From Bryobacteraceae bacterium (GTDB taxonomy: Bacteria; Acidobacteriota; Terriglobia; Bryobacterales; Bryobacteraceae), in assembly GCA_019748195.1 (NCBI GenBank), contig JAIEPW010000011.1, positions 1 to 64,000 on the forward strand: a stretch of 64,000 nt of DNA. Direction: 5' to 3'. Shown here piece by piece: positions 1 through 8,863 of this stretch. Under the pieces are notes generated by a model. That model did not search any database, was not told the origin of the DNA, and worked only from the letters and a program-made list of their open reading frames with translations. The stretch's first letter is position 1. Every line of letters starts with the position of its first letter. A program made the position numbers and the translations under genes.

Positions 1-317
1 AGCAGGGTGCGATCCCGGCCATCGGCGCGCGCCGCGGCGCCGGCGCGGCGGAACCCGCGGGCGAGCCGCTGGGCTCGGCCGGCCCTCCGCTGGTCTTCAC
101 TCCTCCCCCCGTGGGAGCCCGCATCAACCAGCTCTTGAATACGCTGGACAGCTTCTCGGCTGCGCCTACCGAGGCACAGACTCAGGAGATGACGCTATTG
201 AAGACGGATCTGGCGGAACTGAACAGCAAGGTGGACAAGCTCGCGCGGGAGGACGTGGCGAGGTTCAACAAGCTGGTTCAGGAGTCCGCGATGCCGGTGA
301 TTCCCACCGGGCAGTAG
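1..317 (+). CDS. C-terminal end of an unidentified (probably secreted) protein, 5' truncated
   Basis: The reading frame is open from the first bases of the window to the TAG at 315-317, so the gene begins upstream. The ORF-track start at 111 is an internal GTG. The visible tail has an Ala/Gly/Pro-rich linker followed by a helical stretch with a heptad-like pattern (TLLKTDLAELNSKVDKLARE) and ends PVIPTGQ. Similar helical tails follow BNR/sortilin-type beta-propeller proteins in Acidobacteriota, but no propeller repeat lies inside the window, so that is only a guess. The gene runs tail to tail with the response regulator, with 3 bp between stop codons. Confidence 0.55.
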   Translation, partial: QGAIPAIGARRGAGAAEPAGEPLGSAGPPLVFTPPPVGARINQLLNTLDSFSAAPTEAQTQEMTLLKTDLAELNSKVDKLAREDVARFNKLVQESAMPVIPTGQ

Positions 318-320
318 CGC

Positions 321-1664
321 TCAGCTTTCGATGCCCATCTGGCTGAGGCGGTAGCGAAGCGCATTCCGCGTCAGTCCGAGCATGCGGGCCGCGTGGCTTT
401 TGTTGCCGTCGGCCCGCCGCAGCGCCTCGCGGATGATGGCCTGTTCCAGTTCGTCCAGCGTCATCCCGTCCGGCAGAAAAACCGGCCCGGAGGCGGCAGG
501 GCGGCGAGAGGTGTCGAAGCGGATGCCCGCGGCTTCCAGCCGGTTCGCCGGGCACAGCACCATGCTTCGCTCCAGCACGTTCTGCAGTTCCCGGACGTTA
601 CCCGGCCAGTGATACTCCATCAAGCGATCGAGAGCCTGGGGACTGATTGCGCGCACCGGACTGCCGAGGTCTGGCGCGAGCTTGGCGATCAGATGGTCCA
701 CCAGGTAAGGGATGTCCTCCTTGCGCTCGCGCAACGGGGGAATGCTGAGCGGTACAACGTTCAGCCGGTAGTACAGGTCTTCGCGGAAGGTTCCCTGTTC
801 CAGCGCGGCGCGCAGGTCCACGTTGGTGGCGGCGATCACGCGGACGTCGATGTGCCGCGTCCGGTTGGAGCCAAGCCGTTCGAACTCGCGCTCCTGCAGG
901 ACGCGCAGCAGCTTCACCTGGACGGAGGCGGGAACGTCGCCGATTTCGTCGAGAAAGACGGTGCCGCCGTCGGCGAACTCGAACTTGCCGGGCTTGCTTT
1001 GCGACGCCCCGGTGAAGGCGCCCTTCTCGTAACCGAACAGCTCGCTTTCCATCAGATTCTCCGGAATCGCGGTGCAGTTGATCTTGACAAACGGCTTGTT
1101 CGCGCGCGGCGAATGGTGATGAATCGCGCGGGCAATGAGGTCCTTCCCCACGCCGCTTTCCCCGGCCAGCAGCACCGTGGCGCGGGTCGGCGCGACGCGA
1201 GCCACCTGCGCGAAGATGTCCTGCATCGCCGCGCTGTGGCCTACGATGTTGGCGAAGCGGTAGCGGGCGCCCAGTTCCTCCCGCAGTTCCTCGTTCTCGC
1301 GTCGAAGGTCGCTGACTTCCAGCGCTTTTGATACCACCGCCGAGAGATGATCGAGGGAGAACGGTTTCAGCAGGAAATCGATCGCGCCTGCCTTCATGGC
1401 GTGGACCGCGTTCTCCACCGTGCCGAACGCCGTCATCACGATCACCGGCGCGCGCGAGTTCTGGGCGCGAAGGTGGTCGAGCAAGTCCAGCCCGTCCTTG
1501 CCCGGCAGCTTCAGATCGGTGAGCACCAGGTCGGCGTCGGGATGCCGCGCCGCCTCCTCGGCCGAGGCGGCGGAGATCGTCTCGAATCCCGACGACTCCA
1601 AATGCAGCGCGATCACCCGGCGGAGCTTCTCTTCGTCCTCCACGATGAGGATTCGTTGCGGCAT
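321..1664 (-). CDS. Sigma-54-dependent NtrC-family response regulator
   Basis: A 447-residue three-domain activator. The receiver domain spans about residues 4-115, with phospho-acceptor Asp50 in the VLTDLKLPG context and the conserved Lys at 100. The AAA+ domain carries Walker A GESGVGKD at 168-175 and the sigma-54-contacting GAFTGA loop at 215-220. A Fis-type helix-turn-helix ends the protein (KSHAARMLGLTRNALRYRL). The ORF-track start at 1712 would add 16 residues inside the upstream kinase gene; MPQRILIVEDEEK at 1664 fits the family start and lies 4 bp after the kinase stop. It is inferred to be phosphorylated by the kinase encoded just upstream and to activate sigma-54 promoters. Targets cannot be read from the window. 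Confidence 0.93.
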   Translation of the reverse strand: MPQRILIVEDEEKLRRVIALHLESSGFETISAASAEEAARHPDADLVLTDLKLPGKDGLDLLDHLRAQNSRAPVIVMTAFGTVENAVHAMKAGAIDFLLKPFSLDHLSAVVSKALEVSDLRRENEELREELGARYRFANIVGHSAAMQDIFAQVARVAPTRATVLLAGESGVGKDLIARAIHHHSPRANKPFVKINCTAIPENLMESELFGYEKGAFTGASQSKPGKFEFADGGTVFLDEIGDVPASVQVKLLRVLQEREFERLGSNRTRHIDVRVIAATNVDLRAALEQGTFREDLYYRLNVVPLSIPPLRERKEDIPYLVDHLIAKLAPDLGSPVRAISPQALDRLMEYHWPGNVRELQNVLERSMVLCPANRLEAAGIRFDTSRRPAASGPVFLPDGMTLDELEQAIIREALRRADGNKSHAARMLGLTRNALRYRLSQMGIES

Positions 1665-1668
1665 GCGA

Positions 1669-2946
1669 TCAGTTCCTGTTCTCTCGCGGCGGGCGGTGAT
1701 CGATGGGAACAAGCACGCGAAATACGCTTCCCTGGCCGGGCGTGCTGTCCACGGCGATAGCGCCCCCGTGTTCGCCGACGATCTTGGACACGATCGCCAG
1801 CCCGAGCCCGGCGCCGCTGCTCTTGGTGGTGAAGAAGGGGTTGAAGATGCTTTCCCGATGCCTCGGATCGATGCCCGCGCCGCGATCGATCACGGAGACT
1901 TCCACCTGCTGTCCCGCCGGGCGTGTCTTCACCGTGATTGCTCCGCCCGCGGGGCTGGCCTCGGCAGCGTTCAGCAGAAGGTTGTACACCACGCGCTGCA
2001 TCCACTCCGGATCCATGTCAGCGGGCAGCACCTCGGGAGAGTAGTTCTTGTATACGGTGATTTGGAACGGGGGCTGGCGGCGCTCCAGCTCGGCAATCGC
2101 CTGATCGGCGATGTCCTGGATCCGCGTCTTGATGAGCCGCAGCGGCAGCGGGCGGGCGAAATCCAGAAACCGGGTGATCAAGGAGTTTGCCCGGTTCACC
2201 TCGGCGTTGATGTAGCCGGCCATCTCGCGGGCAACCGCGTTGTCCCCGGCGACTTTTTTCTCCAGCATTTCCGCTGAGACGCGGATGGTACCCAGCGGGT
2301 TCCGCAGTTCGTGCGCCAGGCCCGCCGTGAGCTGGCCGAGCGCGGCCAGGCGTTCGGAGCGCTGCACGGCCGCTTGCGCCAGTTGCAGGTCGCGATCCGC
2401 GGTGGCCAGCTTCTCCGCGGCCGCCTGGTAGCGCTGCGCCGCCTGGCGGTTCTGCTGCGCCAGCCGCTGCGTCAGGAAACCGACCACGAACAGGAACAGC
2501 ACCCGCATGGTGAGCTCCTGAATCTGGTCGACCGGAATGAACTGACGATCCCAATCGAGAAAGGCGAGGAACGAAAGATACGCGGCGCCCGCGCCGGCCG
2601 CGGTCCACGCCGCGCCCCACGGTCCAAAGCGGGTGGCCGCGGAGATGACGGGAACCAGCAGCAACAGGTAGTAACTCGAGGAGACTCCGCCCGTCAAGCC
2701 GATGAGCACGTAGGCCAGAAGAACCTTGCCCGCGGTGAACAGCGCCGATCCGCGCACGGAACCAAGCGCCGGCGCCCGCGCTTCGAGAACTTGCAGCGCG
2801 GCAAGAGCGATGAGCAGCGCCGCCACCGTGGGGCTTCGTTCCGGGCCGAACACCGCCAGCGTCGCGAATAAAGCTGCCCAGGCAATGTCGGCGGGACCGA
2901 ATCCCATGCGGTTGCGGGTCTCGGGGGCTTCGTTCACCACTGCCAT
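1669..2946 (-). CDS. Membrane sensor histidine kinase, partner of the NtrC-type regulator
   Basis: About 425 residues. The N-terminal half holds several hydrophobic segments (roughly residues 24-42, 46-57, 77-93, 100-110, 115-136 and 149-168), then a coiled-coil linker, a HisKA box with His222 (GLAHELRNPLG) and a HATPase domain with N-box NLLLNAAEASPAG and glycine loops. No periplasmic sensor domain of any size is visible, so the signal may be sensed in the membrane. The ORF-track start at 3243 lies inside the divergent rpsA gene; the ATG at 2946 (MAVVNEAPETRNRMG) leaves a 42 bp divergent gap. It is followed 4 bp later by the response regulator, forming a two-gene operon. Confidence 0.9.
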   Translation of the reverse strand: MAVVNEAPETRNRMGFGPADIAWAALFATLAVFGPERSPTVAALLIALAALQVLEARAPALGSVRGSALFTAGKVLLAYVLIGLTGGVSSSYYLLLLVPVISAATRFGPWGAAWTAAGAGAAYLSFLAFLDWDRQFIPVDQIQELTMRVLFLFVVGFLTQRLAQQNRQAAQRYQAAAEKLATADRDLQLAQAAVQRSERLAALGQLTAGLAHELRNPLGTIRVSAEMLEKKVAGDNAVAREMAGYINAEVNRANSLITRFLDFARPLPLRLIKTRIQDIADQAIAELERRQPPFQITVYKNYSPEVLPADMDPEWMQRVVYNLLLNAAEASPAGGAITVKTRPAGQQVEVSVIDRGAGIDPRHRESIFNPFFTTKSSGAGLGLAIVSKIVGEHGGAIAVDSTPGQGSVFRVLVPIDHRPPRENRN

Positions 2947-2988
2947 CTTAGCCGCCGAAGTGTGACACAATAAGGGTTCCGACCCCGC

Positions 2989-4680
2989 ATGAACCCGAAA
3001 TCCCCAGATTTTGCGCCCGAACTCGGCGATTTGTCGGCTGAGACTTCGTTCGGCGATATCCTCTCCGAATTCGAAGCAGCCCAGTCGCCCGGACCTTCCG
3101 GACCCATCCCGGCCACCGTCGTCTCGGTGTCGGCGGATGCGATCTTCCTGGACCTGGGCCGAAAGAGCGACGGCGTTTTGCCGCTCGAAGAGTTCCGGCG
3201 GATCGCGGGCGACGATCCGGTGAAAACCGGCGATATCCTCCATGTCAACATTGCCGGGAGGGACGAAGAGGGCAACTATCGGGTTTCCTTAATCAAGGCG
3301 GAGCGGCCCAAGGATTGGAGCGCTCTGGAAGCAGCTTTCCAGGAGAAGCGGACCATCGCCGGTATGGTAATGGAAGTGGTGAAGGGCGGGTTGCGGGTGG
3401 ATGTCGGCGCCCGCGCCTTCATGCCCGCCTCCCGTTCGGGAACGCGCGATCTCGCGGAGATGGAAAAGCTGGTGGGGCAGGAGATCCAGTGCCGCATCAC
3501 CAAGCTCGACACCGCCAAGGAAGACATCGTCGTCGATCGCCGCGTGGTTCTCGAGGAAGCCGTCGCGGAAGCCCGGCAGAAAGCGCTCGAGCAGTTGCGG
3601 GAGGGCGCCGTTGTCAGCGGCACGGTGCGCAACGTGACGGACTTCGGCGCATTCGTCGACCTGGGCGGATTCGACGGCCTGCTGCACGTCACCGACATGG
3701 CATGGCACCGCGTGGCGAAACCGTCCGATGCGGTCAAGGTGGGCGATTCGCTGCAGGTGAAGATCCTGAAAATCAACCGCGAGACCCGCAAGATCTCCGT
3801 CGGCTTGAAGCAGTTGCAGCCAGACCCCTGGACTGTGGCGGCGGAGAAGTTCAAGAACGGCGATCGTGTCCGCGGCACGGTGACCCGGTTGACCGATTTC
3901 GGCGCGTTCGTGGAGCTCGACCCCGGCGTGGAAGGACTCATCCACCTTTCCGAGATGTCGTGGACGAAGAAAGTGCGAAAACCGGCGGATGTGGTGCAGA
4001 TCGGCGAAACCGTGGAAGTGCTGGTCTTGAACGTCAACCCGGGCGAAAAGCGCATCTCCCTGGGATTGAAGCAGGCTCTGGGCGATCCCTGGGAAACCGC
4101 CAAGACCAGGTTCCCCGTTGGGTCCGTGGTAGAGGCTCCAGTGACCAGTTTGGCCAAGTTCGGCGCGTTTGTGGACCTTAGCGAAGGCATTGAAGGCATG
4201 ATCCACATCGGCGACATCAGCCGCGAGAAGCGCCTGAACCACCCCAACGAGGTGTTACAGGTCGGGCAGACGGTGAAGGCTCAGGTGCTGGAATTCGACA
4301 AGGAAAAGCGCCGCATCCGCTTAGGTATGAAGCAGTTGGAGCCGACATCCGCGGACGAGTTCATCGCCGAGCACAAGGTGGGTGAGATCGTCACCGGGCG
4401 AGTGGTGGACGTGGCCGGCGATCGCCTCAAGGTCGAATTAGGCGAAGGCGTGTATGCCAATTGCAAGCTGAAGGCTGCTCCGGAGGCGTCCGCAACCCGG
4501 CAGACTCCGGTCTCCGCCGATCTCGGCGCCTTGACCGCCATGCTTTCGGCGAAGTGGAAAAGCGGCGGGAACGTGGGTGGGGGCGGAGGCACGGAAGCGG
4601 TGCGAGCCGGCCAGATCCGCAATTTCAAGCTGACCAATCTGGACGCGGCGCAAAAGCGGATCGAGATCGAACCAGCCTGA
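2989..4680 (+). CDS. rpsA: 30S ribosomal protein S1
   Basis: A 563-residue protein made mostly of S1 RNA-binding repeats, at about residues 37-103, 120-187, 206-274, 291-361 and 377-448, with a degenerate sixth at about 464-500. Repeats 3-5 have the canonical DFGAFV/KFGAFV and GLIH/GMIH motifs. In the 30S subunit S1 unwinds and captures mRNA for initiation. The acidic N-terminal tail and the glycine-rich segment near residue 530 lie outside the repeats. S1 proteins usually carry four to six repeats, so the length is normal. It is transcribed divergently from the sensor kinase. Confidence 0.9.
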   Translation: MNPKSPDFAPELGDLSAETSFGDILSEFEAAQSPGPSGPIPATVVSVSADAIFLDLGRKSDGVLPLEEFRRIAGDDPVKTGDILHVNIAGRDEEGNYRVSLIKAERPKDWSALEAAFQEKRTIAGMVMEVVKGGLRVDVGARAFMPASRSGTRDLAEMEKLVGQEIQCRITKLDTAKEDIVVDRRVVLEEAVAEARQKALEQLREGAVVSGTVRNVTDFGAFVDLGGFDGLLHVTDMAWHRVAKPSDAVKVGDSLQVKILKINRETRKISVGLKQLQPDPWTVAAEKFKNGDRVRGTVTRLTDFGAFVELDPGVEGLIHLSEMSWTKKVRKPADVVQIGETVEVLVLNVNPGEKRISLGLKQALGDPWETAKTRFPVGSVVEAPVTSLAKFGAFVDLSEGIEGMIHIGDISREKRLNHPNEVLQVGQTVKAQVLEFDKEKRRIRLGMKQLEPTSADEFIAEHKVGEIVTGRVVDVAGDRLKVELGEGVYANCKLKAAPEASATRQTPVSADLGALTAMLSAKWKSGGNVGGGGGTEAVRAGQIRNFKLTNLDAAQKRIEIEPA

Positions 4681-4802
4681 GGGCGGGCGGGCGGCGGTAA
4701 GCCCCCGGGCCCTGCGAATCGCCCCGCTTCCGAGGCGCTTCGCCCCACCACGCAAAATCCGGAAATCTTGTCATCCAAGACGTTTTCCCCGCGAAAGCGT
4801 CT

Positions 4803-5435
4803 ATGATTACGTTGAAAGGGAAGGGTGGAGCCGCACAGGCCGTGGCCTTAAATCCGGCCTCTCGATCGGATGAATCGGCGCTGATCCGTGCCGCGCAGAG
4901 CGGTGACGCGGCGGCGTTCGAGCAACTTGTCCGTCTGTACGACCAGAATGTTCTGCGGCTGGCCCTGAACCTGTTGCGAAACCCGGATGACGCCCAGGAT
5001 GTGTATCAGGAAGCGTTTCTTCGGGTCCACCGCAACCTCCACTCCTTCCGTTTCGACTGCAGTTTCCATACGTGGCTGTATCGGATTGTGACAAATCTCT
5101 GCCTGGATCACCTGCGGAAACGCAAGGTGAGGAAAGAAGAGCCGACGGTGCTATCGACGCCCGACGGTCCGCTTGATCGGATGGACACGGTGCAGGAGGA
5201 GCGGGTGGATGGCGACCCCCAGAGGCACCTGTTCAGCCGGCAGTTGCGCGTCCGGGTGCGCGAGATTCTGGAGCAATTGACGCCGCGGGAGCGGATGGTT
5301 TTTGAGTTACGGCATTTCCAGGGGATGCGCCTTCGGGCTATCGGGGAAACTTTGGGAACGACCGAAGAGGCGGCGAAGAACTGCCTGTTCCGGGCCACGC
5401 AAAAGATGCGGGCTGCTTTGGGAGATTTTCTATGA
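4803..5435 (+). CDS. ECF-subfamily RNA polymerase sigma factor
   Basis: 210 residues with region 2 at about 24-95 (LARN-like helix, QDVYQEAFLRVHRNL, TWLYRIVTNLCLDHLRKRK) and region 4 at about 150-205 (LTPRERMVFELRHFQGMRLRAIGETLGTTEEAAKN). It lacks regions 1 and 3, as expected of an ECF/RpoE-type factor. Its stop overlaps the start of the next gene by 4 bp (ATGA). The downstream gene has a zinc-finger anti-sigma N-terminus and a membrane segment, so this sigma factor is probably held at the membrane until released by an envelope signal. The first 20 or so residues precede region 2; a start slightly further in is possible. Confidence 0.92.
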   Translation: MITLKGKGGAAQAVALNPASRSDESALIRAAQSGDAAAFEQLVRLYDQNVLRLALNLLRNPDDAQDVYQEAFLRVHRNLHSFRFDCSFHTWLYRIVTNLCLDHLRKRKVRKEEPTVLSTPDGPLDRMDTVQEERVDGDPQRHLFSRQLRVRVREILEQLTPRERMVFELRHFQGMRLRAIGETLGTTEEAAKNCLFRATQKMRAALGDFL

Positions 5436-6391
5436 ACTGCGGATCTGTCGAAAAGAACCTGGCTCTGTTTCTGTACGGCGAGCTGAGCTTCGACGAAGAA
5501 GAGGCGGTGCACGTCCACCTGGACGAATGCGAGGCTTGCCGCAAGGCGTTGGCGGCCGAGAAGGCGTTGCACGCCACCGTGGATCGCCAGGAATTGGAGC
5601 CGTCACCCGCCTTGCTGCGGCAGTGCCGGGAGAACCTGCGGGTCCGCCTGGCCGAGGATTTGGCCCTGGCCGGCATGCGCGAGGAGCCGCGCCGGTCCGC
5701 GTCGTTGTTCGGTTTGTTTGAGGGTTTGGCGGCGGTGTTCGCGTTCCCGGTGGCGCGTTGGGCGGTGCCGCTGGGCGGCTTGGCGCTGCTGGCCGTCGGT
5801 TTTGTGAGCGCGCGCCTGACTGCGCCTGTGATGTCGCCTCAGGTGGCCCGCCTGGCGTCGGAACCGATGAGCGCCCGCGTGCGCTATGTCGAACCGGACA
5901 ACCAGGGGCGGGTGCAAATCGTGGTGGACGAAACCCGGCAGCGGGTCTTGAGCGGCAGTATCGACGATGCGCAGATCCGCCGATTGCTGCTCGCCGCCGC
6001 CAAGGATCCCGCCGACGGCTTGCGGGTGGAAACGGTGGGCATTCTGAACCAGCGGTCGGCCGAGGCCGATTTCCGGAACGCGCTGGTGCATGCGCTGCAG
6101 CATGATTCGAATGACGGCGTCCGCCTGAAGGCCCTTTCCGGATTGAAGATGTATGCGCATGAGCCCGATGTGCGAACGGTGCTGGCGGAAGTTCTTCTGC
6201 GTGACGCCAATCCGGGAATCCGGGGCCAGGCGATCGATCTGCTGACGCAGCCCCGCGCGGCGGGTGCGGCGTCCGATCCCAAGCTCGCCGGAGTCCTGCA
6301 GGATATCCTGCGTCAGGCAAACGACGGGTATGTGCGGCTCCGCTGCGAGCGGGCGCTGGAAGAGATGAAGGCGTCGCGCGAGACGTATTAG
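5432..6391 (+). CDS. Zinc-finger anti-sigma factor with HEAT-like repeat domain
   Basis: 319 residues. The N-terminus shows a zinc-binding anti-sigma motif, His29-x3-Cys33-x2-Cys36 (HLDECEAC), typical of factors that hold ECF sigmas. A hydrophobic segment at about 106-128 should cross the inner membrane. The C-terminal part after about residue 180 consists of Ala/Leu-rich helical pairs resembling HEAT repeats (VRLKALSGLKMYAHEPDVRTVLAEVLLRD), which would face the periplasm. Start and stop overlap with the sigma gene implies translational coupling. The HEAT part probably binds a partner that signals envelope state; that role is inferred. Confidence 0.85.
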   Translation: MNCGSVEKNLALFLYGELSFDEEEAVHVHLDECEACRKALAAEKALHATVDRQELEPSPALLRQCRENLRVRLAEDLALAGMREEPRRSASLFGLFEGLAAVFAFPVARWAVPLGGLALLAVGFVSARLTAPVMSPQVARLASEPMSARVRYVEPDNQGRVQIVVDETRQRVLSGSIDDAQIRRLLLAAAKDPADGLRVETVGILNQRSAEADFRNALVHALQHDSNDGVRLKALSGLKMYAHEPDVRTVLAEVLLRDANPGIRGQAIDLLTQPRAAGAASDPKLAGVLQDILRQANDGYVRLRCERALEEMKASRETY

Positions 6392-6407
6392 ATCGTTTGA
6401 GGAGACC

Positions 6408-7595
6408 GTGTTGGTGAAGTTGTATTACCTGCTTTCCCTGGCGGCGGCCGCGGCGCCCATGGCGTTGTGGTCCCAGGGTTCAACGCCGCTCAAGAAGGAA
6501 GGCTCTTACTGGGTGCGGCGGACGGTGAACTCGGCAAGCTGCAAGCCGAACGGCCGGCTGCAGGTGAACACGCGTGGATCGGTGACCGTGCGCGGTACCG
6601 ATAAGACGATGATCACCTACACGCTGACCCAGAAGGCGCGCGCCCGCTCCGCCGAGGATGCGGCCAAGGCCCTGGGGGACGTGTACTACACCGCCCGCTC
6701 AAAGGGTGACCTGACCACGCTGGTGGTGATGAGCGAGGAACGCCCCGGGCTGAGTTCGCACCTGGAGATCGCGGTGCCGCGCACCCTGGAAGAGGCGATC
6801 ATTGAAACGCAATCGGGCGACGTGGACGCCGCCGACCTGAATGGGATGGTCCGCGCCACCACCGCGTTCGGACGAATTCTGCTGGACCGGCTCTCCGCGG
6901 CCGCGATTGCCCGCACGGGCGGCGGTGAGATCCGCGTGGGGCGCGTCGCCGGCAACCTGCGCGCATGGTCTTCCGGCGGATCGGTAAGCATCGAAAGCGC
7001 GGGCGGCGAAACGTGGGTGGAAACCGCCGGCGGCGAGATCCTGATCCGCGAAGTGGGCGGGCCTGTGTTCGCCGCCACGGAAGGCGGCAATATCAACGTT
7101 TGGAAAGCGATGAAGGCGGTGCAGGCCCGTTCCGCCTCGGGGCTCATCGAAGTGATCGAGGCCGGCGGGCTGGTGACGGCGGAGACCAAGGCCGGCTCCA
7201 TTCAGGTGGGATCGTCCAAGGGCGTGCGCTGCCAGTCGGCCGAAGGAACCATCCGCGTGAAGGCGGTTTCGGGTCCCCTGCGGTGCGCAACGGCGGCGGG
7301 CAGCATCCTGGCGGAGTTCGCCGGCGGTGTTCGCCCCGAGGAATCGTTCCTGACTGCCGGGCGCGGTGACATTACGGTTTTGATTCCGTCCAACTTTGGG
7401 GTTTCGGTGAAAGCCCGGAACGATTCTCCGGAACTGGTGGGACGGATCGTGTCGGACTTTCCGCAGGTCCGGGTGAAGACGCTGGGGTTTGAGCCCACCC
7501 GGCCCGCGGTGGCGGAAGGCGCCATTAATGGAGGCGGTCCCCTGCTGCGCATCAACGCGGCGGGCGGCACCATTTTTCTGCGCCGCCAGAAATGA
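6408..7595 (+). CDS. Secreted DUF4097-like beta-solenoid (adhesin-type) protein
   Basis: 395 residues with an N-terminal signal sequence ending near WSQGS. The body is a run of short Gly/Ser/Ala-rich beta-strand units (GGEIRVGRVAG, GGSVSIESAGG, GGEILIREVGG, AGSIQVGSSKG), the pattern of DUF4097 right-handed beta-helix proteins. The start is GTG at 6408 with GGAGA just upstream, 16 bp after the anti-sigma stop, so it belongs to the same operon. Genes of this kind often follow ECF/anti-sigma pairs, but their biochemical role is unsettled; a surface or periplasmic structural role is the most that can be inferred. Confidence 0.75.
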   Translation: MLVKLYYLLSLAAAAAPMALWSQGSTPLKKEGSYWVRRTVNSASCKPNGRLQVNTRGSVTVRGTDKTMITYTLTQKARARSAEDAAKALGDVYYTARSKGDLTTLVVMSEERPGLSSHLEIAVPRTLEEAIIETQSGDVDAADLNGMVRATTAFGRILLDRLSAAAIARTGGGEIRVGRVAGNLRAWSSGGSVSIESAGGETWVETAGGEILIREVGGPVFAATEGGNINVWKAMKAVQARSASGLIEVIEAGGLVTAETKAGSIQVGSSKGVRCQSAEGTIRVKAVSGPLRCATAAGSILAEFAGGVRPEESFLTAGRGDITVLIPSNFGVSVKARNDSPELVGRIVSDFPQVRVKTLGFEPTRPAVAEGAINGGGPLLRINAAGGTIFLRRQK

Positions 7596-7619
7596 TTTTG
7601 TGAAAGGCTGGATGATGGG

Positions 7620-8441
7620 ATGAGACGCAGTTTCCTCTTCTTGTGGCTGGGTTGGACCGCGGCGGCGGGGGTCGCCGTGGCGCAAACGCCCGCCCCCGCT
7701 CCCGGCGCGAGGACGAAGGTGATTCCCGCCGGTGTGCTGGCGGGCAGCTACCTGGGCGTGGGAATCGCGGAAATCGATTCCGAGCGCGCCAAGATTCTGA
7801 AGCTAAAGGACGAAAGCGGCGTGGAGATCACACGGGTGGACCCGGAGAGTCCGGCCGACCGAGCCGGCTTGAAAGCCGGCGACGCGGTGCTGGAGTTCAC
7901 CGGGCAGAAGGTGATCGGCATCGAGCAATTCTCCAGGCTGGTTCGCGAGACGCCTCCGGGGCGCGAGATCAAGCTGCTGGTGAGCCGCGACGGCGCCCTG
8001 CAGACGATCGTCGCCAAGGTGGCCGCTCGCAAGGTGCGCACCTGGGGCGGTGAGCCGGTAACGGTGATCGCACCGGGCATGGAGTTCCCGCAGTTGCGCA
8101 TCCCGGATATGCCGAAGTCCTACATGTCCTGGCGCAGCGCCGTGCTGGGCGTGGAAGCCGAAGCGCTCGACGGGCAACTGGCCGAGTTCTTCGGTGTGAA
8201 GCAGGGAGTTCTGGTCCGAACCGTAACCAAGGGCTCAGTCGCCGAGCGAGTGGGCATGCGGGCGGGCGACGTGATCGTGAAAGTGGACGACAGCCGGGTG
8301 GTGACGCCCGGAGACATCAGTGGAACCATCCGCTCCCTGGGATCGAAACGGACTTTCCCCGTGGTGATTGTACGGGACAAGCGCGAGATGACGGTGACCG
8401 TCACCCTGGATTCGGACGGCGGCAAGCCGGTCAAGATGTAG
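7620..8441 (+). CDS. Secreted double-PDZ-domain protein
   Basis: 273 residues: signal peptide (about 1-21, cleavage near VAVAQT) and two PDZ domains at about 45-125 and 145-265. Both carry the carboxylate-binding loop region (SYLGVGI; AVLGVEAEA) and the GLKAGDAVLEF / GMRAGDVIVKV strands. No trypsin-like protease domain is present, so it is not DegP/HtrA itself. It could bind C-termini of periplasmic proteins or scaffold a protease. It is the last gene of the ECF cluster, and its stop overlaps the stop of the convergent downstream gene by 11 bp. Confidence 0.85.
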   Translation: MRRSFLFLWLGWTAAAGVAVAQTPAPAPGARTKVIPAGVLAGSYLGVGIAEIDSERAKILKLKDESGVEITRVDPESPADRAGLKAGDAVLEFTGQKVIGIEQFSRLVRETPPGREIKLLVSRDGALQTIVAKVAARKVRTWGGEPVTVIAPGMEFPQLRIPDMPKSYMSWRSAVLGVEAEALDGQLAEFFGVKQGVLVRTVTKGSVAERVGMRAGDVIVKVDDSRVVTPGDISGTIRSLGSKRTFPVVIVRDKREMTVTVTLDSDGGKPVKM

Positions 8442-8817
8442 CCGGTTTTCGCTCCAGGGCCTGCATCTTCAACAATAAGTCAACCTCCGCCCGCGGCACT
8501 CCCAGCAGGGCGGCAATGTGGGAAGCCGACTCGCCCCTCTTCGCCAGGCGCAAGGCTTCGGCGCGGCGGGTGCGGTTCATGCCGCCGCGGATTTCCACGG
8601 GTGCGACGGCGTCCGGCTGAGGATCGCGCGCCGTCCGGTGCAGCGCCTCGATGCTTCGCCGCAGTTCACCTACCTCCTTTTCCAGCCGCGCGTACGCATC
8701 CTCCGTACGCCGGGCGCGGTCGCGGCCCGCGGCCGCGACAAGCATCCGAAACAGAACGGTGGCCGCAACCCCCGCCACGGCGATCAACGCAAGAACCCCA
8801 GCGATCATCCGGCGCAT
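8431..8817 (-). CDS. SwrB-like (DUF6115/DUF2802-type) small membrane protein of the flagellar cluster
   Basis: About 128 residues. An N-terminal membrane helix (MIAGVLALIAVAGVAATVLF) is followed by a coiled coil (YARLEKEVGELRRSIEALH) and a C-terminal helix-turn-helix-like segment (ALRLAKRGESASHIAALLGVPRAEVDLLL). This architecture matches the SwrB/DUF6115 and DUF2802 families, which sit in flagellar operons; SwrB promotes flagellar export activation in Bacillus. The ORF-track start at 8949 overlaps fliY; the ATG at 8817 gives a sensible membrane helix at the N-terminus. It lies 46 bp downstream of the fliY-like gene on the same strand. The family call is by pattern only. Confidence 0.6.
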   Translation of the reverse strand: MRRMIAGVLALIAVAGVAATVLFRMLVAAAGRDRARRTEDAYARLEKEVGELRRSIEALHRTARDPQPDAVAPVEIRGGMNRTRRAEALRLAKRGESASHIAALLGVPRAEVDLLLKMQALERKPATS

Positions 8818-8863
8818 TTCCTCCTGTTCATGGGGCACACGGTAGGAGCTCGCATGGCCGCTG

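Noticed and set aside
393-1331. 312-residue plus-strand ORF over the NtrC-type regulator
   Set aside because: Antisense shadow of a well-conserved AAA+ regulator.
4760-4802. TGTCATCC...CGTC as an ECF autoregulatory promoter upstream of the sigma gene
   Set aside because: The two blocks are about 22 bp apart rather than 16, and the CGTC abuts the start codon, leaving no room for a transcript start.
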